A program made the position numbers and the translations under genes. The notes under the pieces are model-generated. The model was not told the origin of the DNA. It did no database searches and saw nothing but the letters and a program-made list of their open reading frames with translations. This document shows, piece after piece, positions 41,741 to 49,531 of a stretch of DNA of 64,000 bases. Source of the stretch: Collinsella sp. AF33-16 (GTDB lineage: Bacteria; Actinomycetota; Coriobacteriia; Coriobacteriales; Coriobacteriaceae). The first letter of the stretch is position 1. Each line of letters starts with the position of its first letter. The stretch lies in the NCBI RefSeq assembly GCF_003475325.1, contig NZ_QRQC01000003.1, forward strand, positions 62,001 through 126,000, in the 5' to 3' direction.

Positions 41741-42589
41741 TTACTCGCCACCTGCCCGCGCCACCGAGAGCAGGGCGCCCAAATCGGCCTGGATCGCCTC
41801 CGCCTTACTTCCGAGCTGCAGCGGAGCCGAGTCGCCCGAGATGTTTACGCTCAGCAGGTGCGCATCCGGCAGCTTCGCGGTCATGCTCCAGAACGGGAGC
41901 GTGATGATGCCGGGGGTCATCTCGCCCACGCCGAGCTCCAGCAACAGCACGCGGCGATCGCTGCGCTCGCGCACGAAGCGCTCGTATCGTCCGAGGCTCT
42001 CGCGCCAGGCCGCACCCTGCAGAAACGTGTCGTCGCGCACCCACGGCACAAGCTGCCAGCCGCAATGCGGGCATCGGGGGATATCCTCGCTGAGGACCTC
42101 GAACCCCGCCATGCCCGCGAGCATGCGCTCGACGTAGGGGCTCGCATCGAAGAGCTCGTCGCAGCATGGCTGCTTGCATTGAAGGTGCGCGAAGCTTCCC
42201 TGATAGTTGCAGATCCTCTCGGTGGGAAACGTCTTCTCGACTTGGGTGTCCACATTGGTGCTCAGGATGAAGTAGTCCTTATGGCCGATGAGGGACCGTA
42301 GGTCGAGATAGGGCTGCGAGGTCGGCTCGCGCAGCGTGAAGTCGATGTATCGCGCATAGTATGCCCATTGCTGCTCGAGGCTGGGGTAGAGGTGGTAGAA
42401 GCCGTCGAAAAGGCTCTTGAAGCCAAAGGCTTGCTGCCAGTCCGCCATTCCTGCGCGCGCCATGCCCGCACGGTTGTAATGGTTGAACCCGGCGGCGCTC
42501 GACATGCCCGAGCCGATGCCGACGATGATGGCGTCGGCATCATCGATAAGGCTTCGAAGCCTACGCGCTTCTCTTTCTAGGGGTGGCAT
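41741..42589 (-). CDS. SIR2-like protein C (His replaced by Gln)
   Basis: A 282-residue sirtuin-fold protein, last gene of a three-gene operon. The NAD loop is GIGSGMSSAAGFN near residue 25. The TQNxD element is STNVDTQ. Where sirtuins have the catalytic His-Gly, this has Gln-Gly (CNYQGSFAHLQC). Cysteine pairs for zinc are CKQPCC and CPHC. It continues with ELGVGEMTPGIITLPFW near the end. Gln in place of His is the situation described for class M sirtuins (SirTM), which ADP-ribosylate proteins instead of deacylating them. It overlaps the gene before it by 13 bases. A truncated copy lies at 38225. Confidence 0.85.
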   Translation of the reverse strand: MPPLEREARRLRSLIDDADAIIVGIGSGMSSAAGFNHYNRAGMARAGMADWQQAFGFKSLFDGFYHLYPSLEQQWAYYARYIDFTLREPTSQPYLDLRSLIGHKDYFILSTNVDTQVEKTFPTERICNYQGSFAHLQCKQPCCDELFDASPYVERMLAGMAGFEVLSEDIPRCPHCGWQLVPWVRDDTFLQGAAWRESLGRYERFVRERSDRRVLLLELGVGEMTPGIITLPFWSMTAKLPDAHLLSVNISGDSAPLQLGSKAEAIQADLGALLSVARAGGE

Positions 42590-43275
42590 CGGGCGATCTC
42601 CTCGAAAGCCGGGGCCATATCGCCGTCAACGAGAATCGTCTCGCACGAAGCGTCGGGCGCCATGGCCTGGCCGTAGTTGAACACGATGTAGGTGGCGTGC
42701 TCGCAGGCGTTCGCGATCTGGGCGAGCATGCGCTTTATGACGCCGTTGTGCAGTCCCACGCCAAGTTCGAGGATGGCGACCCTGCCGTTGCGATGGGCTT
42801 GCACAAGACGCGCGAGCTCGTCGAGCTGGGCCATGGCGAGGGCGTCTGGATGGGCGAGGCACCGCTCGTCAACCGACGTGCGCGTGCTCCCCTCAGTCTC
42901 GAGCACGCGCTCCTCGTCGAACCCGGCGCGCGCGAAGTGCCCGTCGATGTTGCATGTGACCACGAAGGTGTCGGCGTGCTCCGTAAGACGCCGCAGCCCG
43001 TTCATGAGCGAGCCGGGCTCATATTCGAGATACTCCTTTTGATGGAACCGCTCGGCCCATCGGCGTCGCACGCTGGCATCCGGGGAAGCGAGCCCCTGCA
43101 GTATGCAGCCGATGCCGTCTGCCTGGGCGAGGTCCCCGTACGCCTCTTGGAAATGAGCATCGGCGCAGAAAAGGTTGAGCCCCTCCGCCATGTCGAGTCC
43201 GTTGCTAGCGCCGATGATGACAAGATCCGCTTCGGCTAGCGCCCTGCCTATGCGAACTGCTTTCGCCGTCTCCAT
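42577..43275 (-). CDS. SIR2-like protein D (His replaced by Glu, no zinc cysteines)
   Basis: A 232-residue diverged sirtuin-fold protein, the middle gene of the operon. The NAD loop is VIIGASNGLDMAEGLN. The TQNxD element is TCNIDGH. The catalytic position reads LETEGST, so Glu stands where His is expected. The zinc ribbon is reduced to a single cysteine (DERC), so it probably binds no zinc. ILELGVGLHNGVIKRML near the end is shared with its neighbours. It starts three bases after gene E ends and overlaps gene C. It may be a regulatory or scaffolding subunit. Confidence 0.8.
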   Translation of the reverse strand: METAKAVRIGRALAEADLVIIGASNGLDMAEGLNLFCADAHFQEAYGDLAQADGIGCILQGLASPDASVRRRWAERFHQKEYLEYEPGSLMNGLRRLTEHADTFVVTCNIDGHFARAGFDEERVLETEGSTRTSVDERCLAHPDALAMAQLDELARLVQAHRNGRVAILELGVGLHNGVIKRMLAQIANACEHATYIVFNYGQAMAPDASCETILVDGDMAPAFEEIARCHP

Positions 43276-43278
43276 GCG

Positions 43279-44244
43279 CTACCTCCCCAGCGTCTTGCGC
43301 ACGTCGGCGAGCACGTCGGCGATGTCGGCGCGAACGGCGAGCCCCCGATCCTCGATCGCGCGGGGGAGAAACTGCGTCTTGTTGTTTACGGCGATGTAGC
43401 TGGCCTGCGGTAACTGCGCCGTGAGGGCCCAGAACGGCTCCTGGATAAACGCGGGCGTCATGCGGCCCACACCCAGCTCGAGGAAGAGGATCCTCTGCCG
43501 TGCGTGCGCGTCGAGCCAGTCGGACACCTTGCGGTACTGCTCCTCGTAGAGTTCGCCCTGCAGGAAGTTGCCGTAGCCGCGAACCCAGGGGAACGCCTCT
43601 GCTCCGCAGTGCGGGCAGCGCGGCACGAGCTCTGTCGGAACCTCCAGACCGTCTCCCATGGCCTCTACCATGTGGGAGACCGGCTCGACCGCGTTCCACA
43701 CCTCGTCGGTGCAACAGTGGGAGCACTGAAAGAAGCGGTGGTCGCCTTGGATCTCTGCCACTTTCTCCCAGGGATAGAGCTTCACAAACTGCGTGTCCTG
43801 GTTGGTGGTGAGCACGAAGAAATCCTTCTCGGCGAGAATGGTGTCGAGGTCCCTGTAGGGCTTGCGCAGCGGGGCGTTGAGCGTGGTGTCGAGGAAGGTG
43901 GCGAGGTATCCCCAGCGCGCCTCGGCGGTGGGCCAGCGGTAGAACGACCCCTCGAAAGCGCCCTTGAAACCGTAGCGCTCGGCGAATTTGCCGAAATGCC
44001 TGCGATAGGTTGCGTTGTCCTCGTAATAGAAGTCGCCGCCGCCCGCCGCGGAGAGCCCAGAGGCCCCGCCCACCAGCACGCAATCGGCTTCCTCGATCAT
44101 GCGGGCGAAGTCCCTGATTTGCTGGTCGTAGGGCTCGGGCTCGCGGTCACTCAGCTCATAGGGCGTGCCGCCGCTGCGGTAGGCGGCCTGAAGGGAAAAC
44201 GATTGGTTGGTGAGCTCGATAACGAGCTGCTCGTACAGGGTCAC
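43279..44244 (-). CDS. SIR2-like protein E (His replaced by Gln)
   Basis: A 321-residue sirtuin-fold protein, first gene of the operon. It begins at GTG 44244 (TLYEQLVIELTNQSFSLQAA follows) with AAGAAGG upstream; the fragment at 40753 confirms this start. An N-terminal extension of about 50 residues precedes the NAD loop VGGASGLSAAGGGDF. TTNQDTQ is the TQNxD element, AEIQGDHRFFQCSHCC has Gln-Gly at the catalytic His-Gly position and the first zinc cysteines, and PRCPHCGAEAFPWVRG the second pair. LELGVGRMTPAFIQEPFW follows. The gene is divergent from a TetR regulator. Confidence 0.87.
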   Translation of the reverse strand: MTLYEQLVIELTNQSFSLQAAYRSGGTPYELSDREPEPYDQQIRDFARMIEEADCVLVGGASGLSAAGGGDFYYEDNATYRRHFGKFAERYGFKGAFEGSFYRWPTAEARWGYLATFLDTTLNAPLRKPYRDLDTILAEKDFFVLTTNQDTQFVKLYPWEKVAEIQGDHRFFQCSHCCTDEVWNAVEPVSHMVEAMGDGLEVPTELVPRCPHCGAEAFPWVRGYGNFLQGELYEEQYRKVSDWLDAHARQRILFLELGVGRMTPAFIQEPFWALTAQLPQASYIAVNNKTQFLPRAIEDRGLAVRADIADVLADVRKTLGR

Positions 44245-44387
44245 TGGATACCTTCTTTCAGCTATTATAAACAGGTGTCTATAAAAAGTATCCATGTCGA
44301 TTTGCTTAAGAGCAATGAACAGCTTCGGCCTGCTGTCGATAAACGAGCGTTTGCCGGGCATTGTCGAGCGTTGCAATTGGAGGGGTA
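44245..44387. promoter_or_regulatory. Divergent SIR2/TetR control region, copy 2
   Basis: Homologous to 40954-41096. AAACAGGTGTCTATAAA at about 44267-44283 and CTGTCGATAAACGA at about 44334-44347 are conserved between copies and are the best operator candidates. TATAAA sequences within them could be minus-10 elements for both directions, so a bound TetR dimer would block both transcripts. Confidence 0.55.
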
Positions 44388-44942
44388 ATGGAAGCGGGGA
44401 AGATCGATCGTCGCCGACGCTATACACTCTCGGTCATACGGGAGGCGTTCTTCGCGCTGCTGGCCGAGGTCGGCTTCGCGAAGATGACGGTAGCGGATAT
44501 CTGCCGCCGCGCCGATATCAACCGTGGCACGTTCTATCTGCACTACGAGGACAAGTTCGCCCTGCTCGACGCGCTTATCGACGAGGCCTTGGCGGCGGTG
44601 CCGCCGCTCGAGGGAACGGAGGCGGGTGCCCTCTGCCAGCGTCCGCCGGCAAACGATGACTATTATCTGCTCTACTCGGATGACGACGCGTACGCCCGGG
44701 TGGCACAGCGCGTCGTCGAGCGCGGCGCCGAGCAGATGGTTCCCTCGATCATGGAGGAGACTGGGCTTTCGCGCGAGGACGCCTATCTGCTCTTCGTCCA
44801 CAACGTCCAGGGAAATCTCGCGGTCAACCGCCTGCTCGGTTGGAGGCGAGGGCCCGAGTTTGCCCACGCTCAGGAGCTGCTCAGCGCCTATTCCGAAGGG
44901 GGCATGCGGGCGGTATCGGCTCGTCACGATCCCCGTAGTTGA
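44388..44942 (+). CDS. TetR family regulator, copy 2
   Basis: A 184-residue TetR protein beginning MEAGKIDRRRRYTLSVIREA with TTGGAGGGG before the ATG. The helix-turn-helix GFAKMTVADICRRADINRGT is identical to copy 1 except for one residue, so both probably bind the same operators. The ligand-binding half is more diverged around SDDDAYARVAQRVVERG. It is divergent from the intact three-SIR2 operon. Confidence 0.9.
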   Translation: MEAGKIDRRRRYTLSVIREAFFALLAEVGFAKMTVADICRRADINRGTFYLHYEDKFALLDALIDEALAAVPPLEGTEAGALCQRPPANDDYYLLYSDDDAYARVAQRVVERGAEQMVPSIMEETGLSREDAYLLFVHNVQGNLAVNRLLGWRRGPEFAHAQELLSAYSEGGMRAVSARHDPRS

Positions 44943-45146
44943 TTTTAACCGCAGGCCATTTCGGGCAGGCGACGTTGCTATGGCCCCTCTTTGGTTTTCG
45001 ATGTTGTATAAGGCAATTGCAATCGCCTTGAGCTTCTTTAGGGAACTTGAGCAAGAGATATGGCCTGCTGGCGATTGATTAACCCCATTTGTTTTGGTTA
45101 CAAGAAAAAATGCTGCGCGCCTGCAGCATGAAGGAGAGGGAATCCT

Positions 45147-45677
45147 ATGAATATCGTTGTATTGAGCGGCAGCCCGCGTAAGGGCGCCAATACCGATACC
45201 ATGGTCGAGGCGTTTGCCGAGACCGCGCGTGAGGGCGGCAATACGGTCGAGGTCGTCCGCGTTGCCAGCAAGAAGATCGCCGGCTGCTTGGGATGCCAGT
45301 ACTGCTTCGCCCATGAGGGCGTCTGCGTGCAGAAGGATGACATGGCCAACGTGATTGAGTCGCTGAAAGACGCCGACATGGTCGTCTTCGCTTCGCCTAT
45401 CTACTGGTTTGATATCACCGCACAGGAGAAGGCTGTCATCGACCGCCTGTACGCCTTCGGTGCTACGGGCTTCCCGTTCACCAAGACGGCCCTTTTACTC
45501 GATAGCCACAGCGAGGGCGTCTATGATGCGGCGATCGCTATGTACAAGTCAACCTGCGCGTACTGCAAGTGGGAGGACCAGGGCATTGTCACCATTAGCG
45601 GCATGACCGAGCGCGACAGCATGGCATCCTCGCCCAAGTTGAAAGAGGTGCGAGAGCTCGCTCGCAAGCTCGCCTAA
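45147..45677 (+). CDS. Flavodoxin-like NAD(P)H-dependent reductase
   Basis: A 176-residue flavodoxin-fold protein. It begins MNIVVLSGSPRKGANTDTMV, the phosphate-binding loop for FMN, and has FASPIYWFDITAQEKAVIDR, the second flavin contact. Cysteines in GCLGCQYCFAHEGVCVQKDD are the pattern of the iron-sulfur flavoprotein/NADPH-dependent FMN reductase group, and CAYCKW occurs later. GGAGAGGGAA precedes the ATG. It likely reduces quinones or similar electron acceptors. It is monocistronic by appearance and lies at the right edge of the accessory region. Confidence 0.88.
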   Translation: MNIVVLSGSPRKGANTDTMVEAFAETAREGGNTVEVVRVASKKIAGCLGCQYCFAHEGVCVQKDDMANVIESLKDADMVVFASPIYWFDITAQEKAVIDRLYAFGATGFPFTKTALLLDSHSEGVYDAAIAMYKSTCAYCKWEDQGIVTISGMTERDSMASSPKLKEVRELARKLA

Positions 45678-45857
45678 GGACAAGAAGAACGCATGGCAAT
45701 CAGCGTTGGTGGAAATGCTTGCTATCCTTACCAAGAGATAGGGGTGTATTCCCTCAAGTGCCGTATAGAACAATTTTTAAACGCAGAAAAATAACTGAAA
45801 ACAAATTAATCCGCGTTAAAATATTGTCAAACAGAAGTTCATGAGGGAAGGTTGCGT

Positions 45858-47147
45858 ATGCGTCGCAAGGCAGACGAGCTCCTTAGGGAATGGCGAGACA
45901 GGGCTGATAGAAAACCTTTGCTGGTCAAAGGCGTGCGCCAGTGTGGCAAGACCTATCTGCTCAGAACGTACGCTCAGGATCTTTTCGAATCGGTTGTCTA
46001 CGTTAATCTTGAGAACGACCGGTCGGCGCGAGCGGATTTTTCGGGCGGTCTTGACCCTCATTCGATTGTACGCGCGATCGAGGCTCGTACGGGACAGCGT
46101 ATCGTGCCTGGCAAAACCTTACTGTTCATTGACGAGATCCAGGCATGTGAGGAAGCGCTCACTTCCCTTAAATACTTTTGCGAAGATGCTCCCGAGTATT
46201 ACGTTGCGGCTGCTGGGTCGCTTCTTGGGGTTGCCATTAACCATCAGTCGTATTCGTTCCCCGTCGGAAAGACCGACTTGATTGAGATGACTCCACTCGA
46301 TTTCGAGGAGTTTCTCTGGGCGATGGGGCACGATCAGCTGGTCGACGAGATACGCTCATCATTCGAGTTTATGGGTCCTCTCGCGCCAAGCCTTCATGAA
46401 AAGGCGCTTGGGCTCTATCGGCAGTATCTTGTTGTTGGCGGAATGCCCGAGGCGGTCCAAACGTACATCGATGATCAGTCAATCATTGATGTGGCCGAAA
46501 AGCATCGGATTATTCTCGACGGATACTCCGCCGACACTAATAAATATGCTGATGAGCGCTTGAGCGCAAAGACGCGTGCGTGCTTCGATTCCATTCCACA
46601 GCAGCTTGCCAAAGAGAATCGTAAATTTCAATACAAGGTAGTGCGAGCGGGGGGCAATGCGTCTCTCTTTGGAGATGCTCTCGACTGGCTTGTATTGTCG
46701 GGTACGGTGGCGCGCTGCAGCCTAGTCGGGCAGATCGAAAGCCCTTTAGAGGCCTTCGTTAACCCTTCTGCTTTTAAAATCTATCAGGCGGATACAGGGC
46801 TGCTCGTCTCCAAGGCCGGTGCTCAACGCGCCGATATTCTTTCCGGTATCGGCGGCACGTTCATGGGTGCACTTACCGAAAACTACGTTGCCCAACAGCT
46901 TTCAGCCATGGGCTATCCGCTGCATTATTGGGCGCGAGATAATCGTGCGGAAATCGACTTTGTAGTAGAGAAGCAGGGATGCTTGTCTGCGATTGAAGTC
47001 AAGGCGGGAGAGAACACAAGATCTCGAAGCCTGTCCTCACTTAAAAAGACCCATCCGGGCGTGCGCCGAATCAGGCTATCGACTAAGCCCTTCGGAATGA
47101 ATGATGGGCTGATGTCTGTTCCACTTTATGCGGCATTTTGTCTATAG
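45858..47147 (+). CDS. AAA ATPase with DUF4143 domain
   Basis: A 429-residue P-loop protein. Walker A is VKGVRQCGKTYLLRT (non-canonical, R-Q-C-G-K-T), Walker B is TLLFIDEIQACEE, and AAGSLLGVA is sensor-like. The C-terminal DUF4143 part has YWARDNRAEIDFVVEKQGCL and SAIEVKAG, which is a PD-(D/E)XK-like core (D, E-x-K). Members of this ATPase family are common in gut anaerobes and of unknown function; some are thought to interact with toxins or DNA. ATG 45858 is chosen over TTG 45852. Confidence 0.88.
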   Translation: MRRKADELLREWRDRADRKPLLVKGVRQCGKTYLLRTYAQDLFESVVYVNLENDRSARADFSGGLDPHSIVRAIEARTGQRIVPGKTLLFIDEIQACEEALTSLKYFCEDAPEYYVAAAGSLLGVAINHQSYSFPVGKTDLIEMTPLDFEEFLWAMGHDQLVDEIRSSFEFMGPLAPSLHEKALGLYRQYLVVGGMPEAVQTYIDDQSIIDVAEKHRIILDGYSADTNKYADERLSAKTRACFDSIPQQLAKENRKFQYKVVRAGGNASLFGDALDWLVLSGTVARCSLVGQIESPLEAFVNPSAFKIYQADTGLLVSKAGAQRADILSGIGGTFMGALTENYVAQQLSAMGYPLHYWARDNRAEIDFVVEKQGCLSAIEVKAGENTRSRSLSSLKKTHPGVRRIRLSTKPFGMNDGLMSVPLYAAFCL

Positions 47148-47169
47148 GGATGATGCTGCTGTAATGCAT

Positions 47170-47206
47170 GGGGCCCGGAGCGCGATGTTGCTGCGCTCCG
47201 GGCCCC
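47170..47206. terminator. Bidirectional terminator hairpin
   Basis: GGGGCCCGGAGCGC at 47170-47183 pairs perfectly with GCGCTCCGGGCCCC at 47193-47206 between the convergent ATPase and parC genes. Confidence 0.85.
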
Positions 47207-47245
47207 GCTGCTTAGTTAAACCATGACGGTTTGGCTGCCGTCGTC

Positions 47246-49486
47246 CTAGTCAAACAGGCTCGGCATGTCGTTTTCTTTCATGAGGGCACCGGCAGAGGGC
47301 AGGCTCTGCGCGGTGAACTTCTCGGCCGAGACGCCGGCACCAAGAATCTCCTCGGTCGTGCCGACGGTGGTGACCGAGCGGCCCTTCTTGGCCGTGAAAG
47401 CCTGGACGCCCTGCGTGTTGGTGGTCGTCTTGGTCTTGAGCAGCGAGGTGTTGAAGTTCATCAGGCGGTAGTCGCTCGAGACCAGCGCGAGGTCGCGGTC
47501 TTCCTTGAGCACCTGCGCATGCAGCAGCTTGCTGCCGCCGTAGATGGCGTTCTTCAGGCGCTTGCGGTTGGTTTTGGTGACGTATCCGGAAAGTGCGACG
47601 CGCACCACGCGGCCGTTCTCAAAGACAAACAGCACGTCGGCCTTGTAGTCCTCGGGGTCGATGACCCAGATGACGCTCTCGTCGGGTTCCATCTCAAGAT
47701 CGGTCGGCAGGTACGAGCCCAGCTGGGCCGACTTGGTGTCCTCAAACGCCGCAACCTTGCACTTGTACACCTGGCTCTTGTTGGTAAAGACCAGCAGCTC
47801 GTGGGTGTTGGAGGACAGGAACTCGATAAAGGGTTTGTCGCCGTCCTTGTACTTGAGCGTGGTCGCCTTTTTGAGCACGCGGTCCGTCATCTTCTTAAGG
47901 TAGCCATCGCGCGAGAGCATGATGGTGACCGGGTACTCCTCGACCTCGGGCTCCAAGCTTACCTCGATAACCTCATGGGGCTCGATCCTGCCCGTGCGGC
48001 GCGGCATCACGTACTTCTTGTTGACCGCGGCCAGCTCGTCGCTGATGACCTTCTTGATGTTCTCCTCGCTGGAGAGGATCTCCTCAAGCTCGGCGATCTC
48101 GCCCTCAAGCTTTGCAATGTCCTTGGTGCGGTTGAGGATGTACTCCTCGTTGATGTTGCGGAGCTTAAGTTCGGCAACAAACTCGGCCTGGGTTTCGTCG
48201 ATGTCAAAGCCCTTCATAAGGTTGGGCACGACCTCGGCTTCGAGTTTGGTGCCGCGGATGATGGCGATGGCCTTGTCGATGTCGAGCAAAATCGCCTCGA
48301 GGCCGTGCAGCAGGTGCAGGCGCTCGGACTTTTTGCCAAGGTCAAAGTTAATGCGGCGACGCGTGGACTCAATACGCCACTTGACCCACTCGTGCAGGAT
48401 CTGGCGCACACCCATAACGCGGGGATAGCCGTCGACCAGCACGTTAAAGTTGCACGAGAACGAATCCTGCAGCGTGGTCGAGCGGTAGAGCTTGGCCATG
48501 AGCTTGTCGGGGTCGACGCCGCGCTTAAGGTCGATGGCAATGCGCAAGCCCGAAAGGTCGGTCTCGTCGCGGATATCGGCGATTTCCTTGACCTTGCCCT
48601 CCTTGGAGAGCTTGACGATGCGCTCGATGATGACATCGGTCTTGGTGGTGTAGGGAATCTCGTAGACCTCGATGATGCGCTCTTCGGGGATCCAACGCCA
48701 ACGGGAGCGAATCTGGAAACTACCAAGGCCGGTCTCGATGATCTTCTCCATCTCCTCGCGGCGGTAGATAATGTCGCCGCCGGTCGAGAAGTCGGGCATG
48801 GGCATGTACTCGAGCAGGTCGCAGCCGGGATCCTGCAGGTAATGCATGGTGGCAGTGCAGACCTCGTTGAGGTTGAAGCCGCAGATGTCGGACGCCATGG
48901 CGACGCCGATGCCCTTGTTGGCCGAGACGAGGATATTTGGGAACGTGGTGGGCAGCAGGCGTGGCTCCTTCATGGCGCCGTCGTAGCTGTCGACGAAGTC
49001 GACCGGGTCCTTGTCGATGTCCTTGAAGATTTCGGCGCTGATGGGGGAGAGCTTGGCCTCGGTATAACGCGAGGCGGCGTAGCTCAGGTCGCCCGAATAG
49101 TACTTGCCAAAGTTGCCCTTCGACTCCACGAAGGGGGCAAGCAGCGCCTCGTTGCCCGTCGCCAGGCGCACCATCGTCTCGTAGATCGCGGCATCGCCGT
49201 GCGGGTTGAGCTTCATGGTCTGGCCCACGATGTTGGCGCTCTTCTGGCGCTCGCCCTTGAGCAGACCCATCTTGTACATGGTGTAGAGCAGCTTGCGATG
49301 CGAGGGCTTAAAGCCGTCGATCTCGGGGAATGCACGCGAGACGTTGACGCTCATGGCGTAGGGCATGTAGTTGACCTCGAGCGTCTGCGTGATCGGCTGA
49401 TCGGTGACCTCGGAGTGCAGGCCGATGACGTTCTCGGCGTTGACCTGTTTTTTCTTTGGCTGGTTCTTCGTCTTCTTCTTTGCCAC
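47246..49486 (-). CDS. parC: DNA topoisomerase IV-type subunit A
   Basis: A 746-residue type IIA topoisomerase breakage-reunion subunit. The tower start GFKPSHRKLLYTMYKMGL and the quinolone region around NPHGDAAIYETMVRLA are present. The catalytic tyrosine lies in AASRYTEAKLSPIS. The C-terminal domain has repeated beta-blades (VTIMLSRDGYLKKM, LLVFTNKSQVYKCK, VLFVFENGRVVRVA). It lacks an obvious GyrA box, and the sequence diverges from GyrA, so I call it the ParC-type. A basic tail MAKKKTKNQPKKK opens it. It follows the B subunit gene by 45 bases and works with it to separate linked DNA. Confidence 0.88.
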   Translation of the reverse strand: MAKKKTKNQPKKKQVNAENVIGLHSEVTDQPITQTLEVNYMPYAMSVNVSRAFPEIDGFKPSHRKLLYTMYKMGLLKGERQKSANIVGQTMKLNPHGDAAIYETMVRLATGNEALLAPFVESKGNFGKYYSGDLSYAASRYTEAKLSPISAEIFKDIDKDPVDFVDSYDGAMKEPRLLPTTFPNILVSANKGIGVAMASDICGFNLNEVCTATMHYLQDPGCDLLEYMPMPDFSTGGDIIYRREEMEKIIETGLGSFQIRSRWRWIPEERIIEVYEIPYTTKTDVIIERIVKLSKEGKVKEIADIRDETDLSGLRIAIDLKRGVDPDKLMAKLYRSTTLQDSFSCNFNVLVDGYPRVMGVRQILHEWVKWRIESTRRRINFDLGKKSERLHLLHGLEAILLDIDKAIAIIRGTKLEAEVVPNLMKGFDIDETQAEFVAELKLRNINEEYILNRTKDIAKLEGEIAELEEILSSEENIKKVISDELAAVNKKYVMPRRTGRIEPHEVIEVSLEPEVEEYPVTIMLSRDGYLKKMTDRVLKKATTLKYKDGDKPFIEFLSSNTHELLVFTNKSQVYKCKVAAFEDTKSAQLGSYLPTDLEMEPDESVIWVIDPEDYKADVLFVFENGRVVRVALSGYVTKTNRKRLKNAIYGGSKLLHAQVLKEDRDLALVSSDYRLMNFNTSLLKTKTTTNTQGVQAFTAKKGRSVTTVGTTEEILGAGVSAEKFTAQSLPSAGALMKENDMPSLFD

Positions 49487-49531
49487 GATTTCCTCTTGAA
49501 CTATTTGTGGGCCGTCGTTATCGATTTGCTG

